A DNA stretch of 64,000 bases. Origin: Nocardia aurantia (lineage in GTDB: Bacteria > Actinomycetota > Actinomycetes > Mycobacteriales > Mycobacteriaceae). The stretch spans positions 186,001 through 250,000 of the forward strand of contig NZ_WEGI01000012.1 in the NCBI RefSeq assembly GCF_009604425.1, written 5' to 3'. Below are positions 36,189-44,750 of the stretch, piece by piece. Made by a program: the position numbers and the translations under genes. The stretch's first letter is position 1, and every line of letters starts with the position of its first letter. Below the pieces are notes generated by a model. That model saw only the letters and a list, made by a program, of their open reading frames with translations, searched no databases and had not been told where the DNA came from.

Positions 36189-36821
36189 GTGAACTCCTTG
36201 TGGTGCGAGCTCGTCGGCGTTGTCGAGCGGTGCTTGGTGAAGCAACGGTCTGTCCGGACCCGGGTGTGGCCGGACGAACCGGCGCCGAGATCGGGCTCGG
36301 ACCGAATCGCCGGGCGCCCCGGCGATCGCAGTTCGCGGGAGCCGCAATTTCGAGCGGCGCCGACGACGGCGATGACGTACGTTATGTCGTGTATCGAAAT
36401 CCAGTCAATAGTTTCTCCGTTGGCGATCGGAATTCACGAGGCTCCGAGATTTAACCGCTCGGCTATTTACATCCTGGCCCGTGTTGGTGATACTGAACGG
36501 TTGTCCAGTCGCTCTCTGAGCTGCGCGATCACTGTGTGCGGTCACAAATCGCCAGGTCGCGCGCAATTTCCCGGTGGTGGGCCGTCGACGGCTTTGGTCA
36601 TACCATGCCGGTGTGGTATATGACGAACGACACTGTTCGCATTGATCTCGCCCGCGTCAGATGGCCGAATCGAGGCGCGGAGGTTAATTATCCGAAAAGC
36701 ATTACACTTTCTCGATATCTGTGCTGGACGGTAGCCGGGCAGAGATTTACGCGATCGAAACATGCTGTGAGAATTCTGGGTAGCGGGGTGCCCGCCCGCG
36801 TCCCGGCCGACCGCCGATAGG
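36189..36821. other. Long, relatively AT-rich control region upstream of whiB3
   Basis: About 630 bp with clearly lower GC in 36360-36780 (for example GTTAATTATCCGAAAAGC). No gene was accepted: the plus-strand frame at 36536-36820 has no family signal. It probably holds the whiB3 promoters and those of the divergent gene. Such length suggests complex whiB3 regulation or an older insertion. Confidence 0.5.
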
Positions 36822-37781
36822 GTGCCGACCGTGCTCCACCTCCACCTCCCCGGCGTCACGCGGCTGCGGCCGGAACGCAGGGTGTTCGCCGAGGCCGCCT
36901 TCGGTGCCCGGCCCGGCCTCGCTGCTGCCGAATTGCCCACTCCCGCAGACGCGCTCGAATCCTGGCTGCGCGCGGTGGCGCTCGGCGGCCAGGGCCGCTA
37001 CGCCGCGGCGCGGGCGGCGGTCGCCGACGTCCACCGCCGGACCGCCGATCCGGTGCTCCGCTCGCTCGCCACCAGCACCGAGGCGTCGCTGTGGCGGCAG
37101 TTGGGCTGGCACGTCCGGGCCGCCGGCCTCGACGGCCGCGCGCTGGTTCTGGTGACCGGCCCGCGGGCCGAATTCGCTGAAGATGAATTCCCGGCGGCGG
37201 AATACTCCGGCAATGATCTCGCGCACGCCGGCGATTTCCACCGGGACGCGGCCGTGTGCGACGCGTTGACCGGGCTCGCCGCGGATGCGCTCGGCCGCGC
37301 CGATCCGATGCTCGCGGACCGGCTGCTGGAACGTTGCCAGGCACCACTACAGCGCCTCGGGACGCGGAGCTGGCGGCCGCGGCTGCGCCGGCACTGGGTC
37401 GCCGCCGAGACGGCGCTGTCGTCCCCCCTGGGCGCGGCGGCCGCGCCGGCCGCGCTGCGGCACGCGGAGGCCGCGGTCGACCTCGCCGCCGCGGTCCCCT
37501 CGGTACGGCATCGTGTCAAGTCCCGTCTACTTCTCGCCGCCGCGAGCACGGCCTGCGGCGACCTCGACCGGGCACGAGCGCTGGCGGCGGGGGTCACCGC
37601 CGAATGCCGGGAGCACGGACTGCTGCCGTTGCGGTGGGCCTGCGCCATGCTGCGTACGGGCCTCGGTGACCCGGCGGACGCGGACGCAGCCGCTACGGAG
37701 GCGGCCGACTGCGCTCGGGCGCTTGCCGAACGAGGGGGCGGATTGCGCACTGCCCCTGAGATTCCGGGCTCTCTCCGATGA
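36822..37781 (+). CDS. Conserved hypothetical (Rv3415c-like), helical-repeat protein
   Basis: This 319-residue Ala/Leu/Arg-rich protein has no catalytic motif. The sequence reads as repeated helix pairs (ALESWLRAVALGGQGRYAAA, VLRSLATSTEASLWRQLGWH, AALRHAEAAVDLAAAVPSV), resembling a TPR-like solenoid. Its place between whiB3 and sigD matches Rv3415c of M. tuberculosis, whose function is unknown. The start is GTG at 36822, or equally GTG at 36831. Confidence 0.8.
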   Translation: MPTVLHLHLPGVTRLRPERRVFAEAAFGARPGLAAAELPTPADALESWLRAVALGGQGRYAAARAAVADVHRRTADPVLRSLATSTEASLWRQLGWHVRAAGLDGRALVLVTGPRAEFAEDEFPAAEYSGNDLAHAGDFHRDAAVCDALTGLAADALGRADPMLADRLLERCQAPLQRLGTRSWRPRLRRHWVAAETALSSPLGAAAAPAALRHAEAAVDLAAAVPSVRHRVKSRLLLAAASTACGDLDRARALAAGVTAECREHGLLPLRWACAMLRTGLGDPADADAAATEAADCARALAERGGGLRTAPEIPGSLR

Positions 37782-37866
37782 CCCATGATGTCCTCGTGCC
37801 GGGGGTTAGCGGCTATTGTTGGGACCGTTCCGCCCGACCGGCGGAAGCACCGGTCGGGATACGGCC

Positions 37867-38478
37867 GTGCCACTTGTAACGCCAGGAATCTCTCTGACGA
37901 TGACGCACACGGGCGAGGAGTTGGACGGCGCCGTCGCTGCTGCAGCGCAGGGCGATCGTTCCGCTTTAGCCCAGGTACTACAGACCATCCGCCCGCTCGT
38001 GGTGCGTTACTGCCGCGCGCGGATCGGGTCTGCGGAGCGTGGGCAGCTCTCCGCGGACGACGTCGCGCAGGAGGTATGTCTGGCCGTGATGACCGCCCTG
38101 CCCCGATATCAGGACCAGGGGCGGCCGTTCATGGCCTTCGTATACGGAATCGCTTCGCACAAGGTCGCCGACGCCCATCGGAACGCCGCCCGTAACAGGT
38201 CGGACTCGATGGCCGAAGTACCTGATGTCATATCCACCGACCACGGGCCGGAACAACGGGCTCTCGAATCGGAGACGAGCCGGCAGATGAACAATCTGCT
38301 GGCCACGCTCCCCGAGAAACATCGAGAGATCCTGATCCTGCGTTTGGTCATGGGTTTGTCGGCAGAGGAAACCGCTGTCGCCGTGGGCAGTACGGCGGGA
38401 GCTATACGAGTGGCCCAACATCGGGCGCTCGCGAAACTGAAGTCACAAGTGGCGAGGGCAGGTGAAATGTATGGCTAG
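37867..38478 (+). CDS. sigD: ECF sigma factor SigD
   Basis: This 203-residue sigma factor closely resembles mycobacterial SigD. Region 2 has LSADDVAQEVCLAVMTALPRY and FVYGIASHKVADAHR. Region 4 has LPEKHREILILRLVMGLSAEET and GAIRVAQHRALAKLK. The GTG at 37867 aligns with the remembered M. tuberculosis N-terminus; a TTG at 37816 and an ATG at 37900 are alternatives. Its end overlaps the anti-sigma gene by 8 bp, so the two are made together. SigD responds to starvation in mycobacteria. Confidence 0.92.
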   Translation: MPLVTPGISLTMTHTGEELDGAVAAAAQGDRSALAQVLQTIRPLVVRYCRARIGSAERGQLSADDVAQEVCLAVMTALPRYQDQGRPFMAFVYGIASHKVADAHRNAARNRSDSMAEVPDVISTDHGPEQRALESETSRQMNNLLATLPEKHREILILRLVMGLSAEETAVAVGSTAGAIRVAQHRALAKLKSQVARAGEMYG

Positions 38479-39763
38479 GGATGGCGAGCGCGGTCGGGGC
38501 GACTGGAAGGCGCGGCGCGGATCGCGAAACAGCGGTCCCTATGCCGATTCGGCCGGCGATCCGGAATCCGGTGGGACCGGTCCGGTGGATATCGCGGCCG
38601 TGCGCCGCGACGACGCTCTGATCACCGCGATCGCCGGCGACGGCACCGTCGCGACCGAGAGCCCCGAGGAGTATCAACTCGCGGCCCTGCTCGCCAATTG
38701 GCGAGCGGAGATCGTCGAGTCGCCGATGCCGGCCGGACCGGATCTGGACACCATCTTCGCGGCGGTGAATCAGGAGATCGGCGCCCGGCACACCAGAGTC
38801 GGCGGCGCCCGGCGCGGCAATCTGCGCCTGGTCCGGCCGCTGCTGGGTGCGGCGGCGGCGGTCGCGGTGATCGCCGGTGGCACGACCGCGTTCTCCTACA
38901 GCGCGCAGCCCGGTGATCCGTTGTGGCGGGTGAAGGAGGTGGTGTTCAGCGAACAGGCGCAGACCACCATCGCCCAGCACGCCGACGAGGATCTGACCAA
39001 GGCGCAGGATCTGCTCGCGCAGAACCGGCCCGAGCAGGCCAAGGCGCTGCTGCAGAGCGCGTCGAGCACGGCCACCCAGGTCAACGACGACGGGCGCAAG
39101 TCGGATCTGCTGGAGAAGTACAACCAGCTGCTGGCCAAACTGCAGGAGCAGGCGCCGAACATCGCCGCCGGCCTGACCCCGGTGATACCGCCGCGGCAGA
39201 CCGTGCCCGGTTCGCAGGAGCCGACCTCGGCCAACGAGAAGCCGGTCACTCCGGGCGGTTCCGGGCGGCCCAGCGTCGACCCGCGGTTCGCGCCGCAGTC
39301 GCCCGGTGGCGGCTCGGAGACCTCCGGCGGTCACGGCGGATCGGGACATTCCGATTCCCCGGGCCCGGGCGGCAATCCCGGCGGGTCGGTCTTCCCGCCG
39401 GATCACACCACCGTGGTCAGCCCGCCGAGCGAGCCCTCCTCGCCGTCGGGCAGCCACGATCCGGGGCACGAGACCGGTGGCGGGCACGAGTCGGGCGGTA
39501 GTGGCGGCACCGAGACCGGGGGCGGCACTCCGGCCGGGCCGAGTACCGCCCCCGGCGAGGCGCCCGTGCCGGACAAGCCGGGAAGCATCGGAGGCGGCAC
39601 CGGCAGTACGCCGGGCGAGAACAGCCCCGCACCGAACACGCCGGTGAAGCCGGTCGCGCCCTCCGGCGAGGATTCGCATCTGCATCCGACGATGCCGCCG
39701 ATCGCGCCGACCACCGTCCAGTTGCCGCCGATCGGCGGCGCCGGACTGGGCACGATCAAATAG
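38471..39763 (+). CDS. rsdA: Anti-sigma-D factor RsdA
   Basis: This 430-residue membrane anti-sigma factor has a sigma-binding N-domain (about 40-100, IAAVRRDDALITAIAGD and YQLAALLANWRAEIV). One transmembrane segment spans about 118-143 (LLGAAAAVAVIAGGTTAFSY). An outer helical domain (AKALLQSASSTATQ) leads to a long Gly/Ser/Pro-rich tail (about 245-430). The ATG at 38471 is preceded by AGGTGA and overlaps sigD. Release of SigD would need regulated proteolysis of this protein. Confidence 0.9.
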   Translation: MARDGERGRGDWKARRGSRNSGPYADSAGDPESGGTGPVDIAAVRRDDALITAIAGDGTVATESPEEYQLAALLANWRAEIVESPMPAGPDLDTIFAAVNQEIGARHTRVGGARRGNLRLVRPLLGAAAAVAVIAGGTTAFSYSAQPGDPLWRVKEVVFSEQAQTTIAQHADEDLTKAQDLLAQNRPEQAKALLQSASSTATQVNDDGRKSDLLEKYNQLLAKLQEQAPNIAAGLTPVIPPRQTVPGSQEPTSANEKPVTPGGSGRPSVDPRFAPQSPGGGSETSGGHGGSGHSDSPGPGGNPGGSVFPPDHTTVVSPPSEPSSPSGSHDPGHETGGGHESGGSGGTETGGGTPAGPSTAPGEAPVPDKPGSIGGGTGSTPGENSPAPNTPVKPVAPSGEDSHLHPTMPPIAPTTVQLPPIGGAGLGTIK

Positions 39764-39807
39764 CGTCGTCATCCGGAACGACCCGTACACAACGACGCGT
39801 ACACAAC

Positions 39808-39839
39808 GAAAACGGCCGCGAATTCTCGCGGCCGTTTTC
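39808..39839. terminator. Bidirectional terminator after rsdA
   Basis: GAAAACGGCCGCGA pairs with TCGCGGCCGTTTTC (14-bp stem, 4-base loop ATTC). A-rich and T-rich flanks serve both directions. It separates rsdA from the convergent DUF5319 gene. Confidence 0.92.
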
Positions 39840-39905
39840 AATTTTCGTGCCCCTCGGTATTTTTCGGGTCGTACTTTTCCCGGACCGATTCGGTGACCGT
39901 CGCGC

Positions 39906-40319
39906 TCAGGCGTCGAATCCGTCGAAACCGTCGCCGTGCAGCGCCTCGTTCATCGAGGCATCGGCGTAGCCGCGGCAGTAGTCCCACGTGACGTACGCCT
40001 CGGGTGTGGGATCGTAGGCGGGCTCGTGCGGGCGGACCGTGCCGTCGACCAGCAGTTGAAGCAGGTTGGCGCGCAGCATGTCCCAGTCGTGGTAGTGGTC
40101 CTGCCGGCAGTCCTCGCAGCTGACCACGAGTCCGCGGATACCCCGATGCGCCAGCAGCGCCTCGTATACGGCGAGATCGGCGAGATCCTCTTCGACCGCT
40201 AGGCGCTCATGAGGATCCAGCGGCTCCCCCGGCTCGATGGCATCGAGCGCGGCCGACGGGTCGGAGGGATCTCCGGCGAATGGATCCGGCGGCAGGCCAG
40301 GTGGTAGATGGTCACGCAC
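39906..40319 (-). CDS. DUF5319 protein (Rv3412-like)
   Basis: This 137-residue acidic cytosolic protein, with GTG start at 40319, matches the size and place of Rv3412, next to guaB2. It has a conserved SCEDCRQDHYHDW segment, whose CxxC with nearby His residues could bind a metal, and a WDYCRGYADASMNEAL C-terminus. The function is unknown. Conservation beside guaB2 and sigD across mycolata suggests a housekeeping role. Confidence 0.85.
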   Translation of the reverse strand: MRDHLPPGLPPDPFAGDPSDPSAALDAIEPGEPLDPHERLAVEEDLADLAVYEALLAHRGIRGLVVSCEDCRQDHYHDWDMLRANLLQLLVDGTVRPHEPAYDPTPEAYVTWDYCRGYADASMNEALHGDGFDGFDA

Positions 40320-40558
40320 AATCCCACGGTACGCAGAACAGGGGGTGGTGCGCCAGCGCTGGCCCCAATTTGCTGCGTTGTGTTTATCGAGGTGCGCGCC
40401 GACCGGTACGACGGCCGGTCGACTACGTCACACTCCGGCGCGTCGCGTTTGCCCGCAGTTGGCCGATGTCGTCCGGAGCCCCCGGACCACCCGCCGTGCG
40501 AGGCCGATACCATGGACGCACAGGTGCCGGGTTGCAATTTCAGGAGGGGTTTTTTCCG

Positions 40559-42100
40559 ATGAGTGATCCCGTGACGGGCGAACGTGCCGTCCGCCCGCAT
40601 ACGGGTGGTGACGATCCGAACAAGATCGCCATGCTCGGCCTCACGTTCGACGACGTGCTGTTGCTGCCGGCCGCTTCGGATCTCATCCCCAGTTCGGTCG
40701 ACACTTCCAGTCGGCTGACTCGCGAGATCACGCTGCGCACCCCGCTGGTGAGCTCGGCGATGGACACCGTCACCGAGGCTCGGATGGCCATCGCGATGGC
40801 CCGCGCCGGCGGCATGGGCGTGTTGCATCGCAATCTGTCCGCCGCGGATCAGGCGGCCGCCGTCGAGACGGTGAAGCGGTCCGAGGCCGGTATGGTCACC
40901 GATCCGGTGACGTGCCGCCCCACCGACACGCTCGCCGAGGTCGACGCGATGTGCGCGCGCTACCGCATCTCCGGTCTGCCGGTGGTGGACGAGAAGGGCG
41001 CGCTGGTCGGCATCATCACCAACCGCGACATGCGTTTCGAGGTCGATCAGAACCGCCGCGTCGCCGACGTGATGACGAAGGCCCCGCTGATCACCGCGCA
41101 GGAGGGCGTCACCGCCGAGGCCGCGCTCGGCCTGCTGCGGCGGCACAAGGTGGAGAAGCTGCCCATCGTCGACGGCAACGGCAAGCTGCGCGGCCTCATC
41201 ACCGTCAAGGACTTCGTCAAGACCGACCAGTTCCCGAATGCCACCAAGGACCGCGACGGCCGCTTGCTGGTCGGCGCCGCGGTGGGCGTCGGCGAGGATT
41301 CGTGGTCGCGGGCCATGTCGCTGCGCGACGCCGGGGTCGACGTACTCATCGTCGACACCGCGCACGGCCATCAGGCCCAGGTGCTGCAGATGGTGGCCAA
41401 GCTGAAGACCGAAGTGGGCGAACGCATCCAGGTCGTCGGCGGCAACATCGCCACCCGTGAGGGCGCGGCCGCGCTGGTCGAGGCCGGCGCCGACGCGGTC
41501 AAGGTCGGAGTCGGCCCCGGCTCGATCTGCACCACCCGCGTGGTCGCCGGTGTCGGCGCGCCGCAGATCACCGCGATCCTCGAGGCCGTCTCCGTGTGCA
41601 AGGCCGCGGGGGTGCCGGTGATCGCCGACGGCGGCATCCAGTACTCCGGCGACGTCGCCAAGGCCATCGCGGCGGGCGCGTCCACCGTGATGCTCGGCTC
41701 GCTGCTGGCCGGTACCGCCGAGTCGCCGGGCGAGCTGATCCTGATGAACGGCAAGCAGTTCAAGAGTTACCGCGGCATGGGCTCGCTGGGCGCCATGCAG
41801 GGTCGCGGCCAGGCCAAGTCATATTCGAAGGACCGCTACTTCCAGGACGACGTCCTCGCCGAGGACAAGCTGGTGCCGGAGGGTATCGAGGGCCGGGTGC
41901 CGTTCCGCGGCCCGGTCAACCAGGTCATCCACCAGCTGGTCGGCGGATTGCGGGCGGCCATGGGCTACACCGGCTCCCGGACCGTTCCCGATCTGCAGGA
42001 GGCCCAGTTCGTGCAGATCACCGCGGCGGGCCTGAAGGAGAGTCACCCCCACGACATCACGATGACCGTGGAGGCCCCGAACTACACTGGCCGCGGCTGA
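40559..42100 (+). CDS. guaB2: Inosine-5'-monophosphate dehydrogenase GuaB2
   Basis: IMPDH oxidises IMP to XMP, the committed step to GTP. The 513-residue product has a TIM barrel split by two CBS domains (about 115-235, RISGLPVVDEKG and VEKLPIVDGNGK). The catalytic loop GPGSICTTR carries Cys324, and YRGMGSLGAM and EGRVPFRG follow. The ATG at 40559 lies 12 bp after AGGAGG, a rather long spacing. It is followed by guaB3. This is the essential IMPDH in mycobacteria. Confidence 0.96.
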   Translation: MSDPVTGERAVRPHTGGDDPNKIAMLGLTFDDVLLLPAASDLIPSSVDTSSRLTREITLRTPLVSSAMDTVTEARMAIAMARAGGMGVLHRNLSAADQAAAVETVKRSEAGMVTDPVTCRPTDTLAEVDAMCARYRISGLPVVDEKGALVGIITNRDMRFEVDQNRRVADVMTKAPLITAQEGVTAEAALGLLRRHKVEKLPIVDGNGKLRGLITVKDFVKTDQFPNATKDRDGRLLVGAAVGVGEDSWSRAMSLRDAGVDVLIVDTAHGHQAQVLQMVAKLKTEVGERIQVVGGNIATREGAAALVEAGADAVKVGVGPGSICTTRVVAGVGAPQITAILEAVSVCKAAGVPVIADGGIQYSGDVAKAIAAGASTVMLGSLLAGTAESPGELILMNGKQFKSYRGMGSLGAMQGRGQAKSYSKDRYFQDDVLAEDKLVPEGIEGRVPFRGPVNQVIHQLVGGLRAAMGYTGSRTVPDLQEAQFVQITAAGLKESHPHDITMTVEAPNYTGRG

Positions 42101-42370
42101 CAACTGCCGGTACCTGCGGGTACTCCGCCGATACCACGTGGTCCGGTCCGGCGCCGCTCGTGATCCCGGCCGGGTTCGCGTGCGGCACCGGAGGTTCCGG
42201 ACTCCGGCGGTACGCACCGGAACCGGAACGCCCGGATGTGCCCGTCGCGAATGTCGCGGCGGACCGCCGGGACGACGCGGGTCCGGCCGGGCGCGTGCCC
42301 ACGGCACGTGCCGTGGGTCCGGGCTCGCAGTCGCGTGGTGTACGTCGAAAACAACAAGGAGAACATTCAG

Positions 42371-43519
42371 ATGCGCGACATGGTCGAGATCGGCATGGGC
42401 CGGACCGCCCGGCGGACCTACGAGCTGGACGATGTCGACATCGTTCCCTCCAGGCGGACCCGCTCCTCGAAGCAGGTGTCGGTGGCGTGGCAGCTCGATG
42501 CCTACCGCTTCGACATTCCCGTCCTCGCCCACCCGTCCGACGCGCTGGTGTCACCCGAGTTCGCCGTCGAACTGGGCCGGCTCGGCGGGCTCGGCGTGAT
42601 CAACGGTGAGGGCCTGTGGGCCCGGCACGCCGACGTCTCCGCGCGGATAGATCAGCTGATCGAGGTCGCGGAGAAGCAGGGCGCGGACGCCGCGGTCACC
42701 CTGCTACAACAGTTGCACTCCGCGCCGATGCAGCCGGATCTGCTGGCCGCGGCGGTGGCGCAGGTGCGCACGGCCGGGGTCACGGTGGCTGTGCGGGTCA
42801 GCCCGCAGAACGCGCGCGCCCTCACCCCCGCGCTGGTGCAGGCCGGGGTCGACCTGCTGGTCGTGCACGGCACCATCATCTCCGCCGAACACGTCAACGG
42901 CGTCACCGCGGAATCCGGCGCCGAACCGCTGAACCTGAAGACCTTCATCGCCGACCTCGACATCCCCGTGGTGGCCGGCGGCGTCAGCGACCACCGCACC
43001 GCGCTGCACCTGATGCGCACCGGCGCGGCCGGGGTGATCGTCGGCTACGGCTCCACCCCCGGCTCGACCACCACCGGCGAGGTGCTCGGCATCGGCGTGC
43101 CGATGGCCACCGCGATCGCCGACGCCGCCGCCGCGCGCCGCGACTACCTCGACGAGACCGGCGGCCGCTACGTGCACGTCATCGCGGACGGCGACATCGT
43201 GTCCTCCGGCCAGCTCGCCAAGGCCATCGCCTGCGGCGCCGATGCCGCCATGCTCGGCGTGCCGCTGGCGCTGGCCCACGAGGCCCCGGGCCGGGGCTGG
43301 TACTGGCCGACCGCCGCCGCGCACCCCTCGCTGCCGCGCGGTGTGCCGCTGCAGTTCGCCGACGACGAGGACCGCCCGTCGCTGCAGCAGGTGCTCTACG
43401 GTCCCGCGAGCGATCCATGGGGTTCGGTGAATCTCGTGGGCGCCCTGCGCCGTTCGATGGCGAAGGCCGGCTACAGCGAACTCAAGGAATTCCAGAAGGT
43501 CGGCCTGTCGGTCCGCTGA
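42371..43519 (+). CDS. guaB3: GuaB3 family IMPDH-related protein
   Basis: This 382-residue member of the GuaB3 family lacks CBS domains and starts MVEIGMGRTARRTYELDDVD (residues 4-23), its signature. The loop that holds the catalytic Cys in IMPDH reads GSTPGSTTTGE, so the Cys is missing, as I also remember for mycobacterial GuaB3. Its activity is therefore uncertain; a GMP-reductase-like or regulatory role is possible. The ATG at 42371 follows AAGGAG. A 270-bp gap separates it from guaB2. Confidence 0.9.
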   Translation: MRDMVEIGMGRTARRTYELDDVDIVPSRRTRSSKQVSVAWQLDAYRFDIPVLAHPSDALVSPEFAVELGRLGGLGVINGEGLWARHADVSARIDQLIEVAEKQGADAAVTLLQQLHSAPMQPDLLAAAVAQVRTAGVTVAVRVSPQNARALTPALVQAGVDLLVVHGTIISAEHVNGVTAESGAEPLNLKTFIADLDIPVVAGGVSDHRTALHLMRTGAAGVIVGYGSTPGSTTTGEVLGIGVPMATAIADAAAARRDYLDETGGRYVHVIADGDIVSSGQLAKAIACGADAAMLGVPLALAHEAPGRGWYWPTAAAHPSLPRGVPLQFADDEDRPSLQQVLYGPASDPWGSVNLVGALRRSMAKAGYSELKEFQKVGLSVR

Positions 43520-43849
43520 CCCGCCCGTGACGTTCCATGACTCAACCCGTCGGTATGCCCGTATCTGTCGTGCGGCGATATGACCGGCCCGCTCACGAGC
43601 TGCCAGCGCCTTTCGGTCGGGTGATCGGCATGCCCTCGACGCAGGTAGGTGTGCGTCGACCGTGAGCGGTCGGCGGGTGCGCTGCGATCCCAAGGGACCG
43701 TGGTGATCCTGAGGGTCCGTGGTGATCCCGGGGGTCCGTGGTGATCCCGGGGGTCCGTGGTGATCCTGAGGGTCCGTGGTGATCCTGAGGGTCCGTGGTG
43801 ATCCCGGGGGTCCGTGGTGATCCTGAGGACCGTGGTGTCGGCGGCCCCG
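43520..43849. other. Gap between guaB3 and the hydrolase gene
   Basis: About 330 bp between convergent genes. The first half holds nothing recognised. The second half is the 19-bp tandem repeat. Confidence 0.6.
43684..43835. repeat. 19-bp tandem repeat, seven or eight units
   Basis: Units of GGTGATCCYGRGGGTCCGT start at 43702, 43721, 43740, 43759, 43778, 43797 and 43816. A degenerate unit precedes them and the last is shortened. The only variation is CTGA versus CCGG in the middle. The array lies just downstream of the hydrolase gene stop. Confidence 0.9.
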
Positions 43850-44641
43850 TCAGCTGCTCGGCGCCAGTTCGGTGAGAAAGGCGTGCAGGGCGGCGTTCAC
43901 CTCGGCCGGATGCGTCATGGTGACCGCTTGGTGGGCGCCGTCGATCTCGAGGAAGCGGGAATCGCGCAGGCGCCGAGCGAGTTCCAGCGCGTTGCGGCGG
44001 GGGACGCTGGCGCGGGAGGGATGGATCACCAGTGCGGGGCAGGCGATCTCGCACAACCGCTCGAGGATGTCGTCCCGGGTGAGCAGGCAGTTGGCGGCGG
44101 CCTCGGTGGCCCGCGGATCGCGGGTCACCCAGCGCTGCGCCCACATCGTGCAGTACCAGGGGTCGTCGCCGATCAGCCGGCCGGCCAGATGCTCGGCCAG
44201 CAGATAGCGCGGGCCCGGCCCGGCCCAGCGGTCCAGGAAGCGGTGCGCGGTCTCGCGTTCCAGCGGGGTGGCCGGATGCGCCTCCGTCGCGATGAGGACC
44301 AGCGCGGCCACCCGGTCCGGGGACAGCAGGGCGGTGCGCAGCGCGCTGAACCCGCCCTGGGACGAGCCGCCCACCACCGCGCGCTGCACCCCGAGGTGAT
44401 CCAGCACCGTCAGGGCGTCGCGGGCCGCGGTCCAGTAGGTGAACGGCAGCCCCTCGTCGCGGGTGCGGCCGTGCCCGCGGGCATCCCAGGTGACGATCCG
44501 GAAATCGGGGGTCAGCGCGGTGACCTGAGCCGCGAACATCGTTGTGTCCATGAAGAATTCGTGCCCCAATAGCACCACGGGCCCGTCGCCACCGGTGTCC
44601 TCGTAATGGATCTCGGCATCGATCGCACGGGCGAATGGCAC
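43850..44641 (-). CDS. Alpha/beta hydrolase
   Basis: This 263-residue soluble hydrolase has LLGHEFFMDTTMF (oxyanion HE), WDARGHGRT, the nucleophile elbow GGSSQGG (Ser in SSQ), an acid in the VIHPSRASVPR region, and the histidine in DGAHQAV. The HE in place of the usual HG is typical of one AB-hydrolase branch. No substrate is indicated. It diverges from guaA, whose promoter region is shared. Confidence 0.87.
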   Translation of the reverse strand: MPFARAIDAEIHYEDTGGDGPVVLLGHEFFMDTTMFAAQVTALTPDFRIVTWDARGHGRTRDEGLPFTYWTAARDALTVLDHLGVQRAVVGGSSQGGFSALRTALLSPDRVAALVLIATEAHPATPLERETAHRFLDRWAGPGPRYLLAEHLAGRLIGDDPWYCTMWAQRWVTRDPRATEAAANCLLTRDDILERLCEIACPALVIHPSRASVPRRNALELARRLRDSRFLEIDGAHQAVTMTHPAEVNAALHAFLTELAPSS

Positions 44642-44738
44642 AGCACGAGGATAGCGGGACGGTATGACAGCCGGCGCGGCCGCGGGGTGCGCGCGTGGTG
44701 CCGGACGGACGCGGCGCGAACGGTCCGCACGGCCTTAC

Positions 44739-44744
44739 TAAACT
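44739..44744 (+). promoter_or_regulatory. Candidate -10 box giving a leaderless guaA message
   Basis: TAAACT fits TANNNT and ends 6 bp before the guaA GTG. That spacing places the transcription start on the start codon. No ribosome-binding site is present. Leaderless messages are frequent in mycolata. Confidence 0.55.
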
Positions 44745-44750
44745 GGCCCG

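Noticed and set aside
36536..36820. 95-codon plus-strand gene upstream of the Rv3415c-like gene
   Set aside because: Low-GC frame with no family resemblance and no ribosome-binding site.
43684..43835. CRISPR array
   Set aside because: Units are contiguous 19-mers with no unique spacers, and no cas gene is present.
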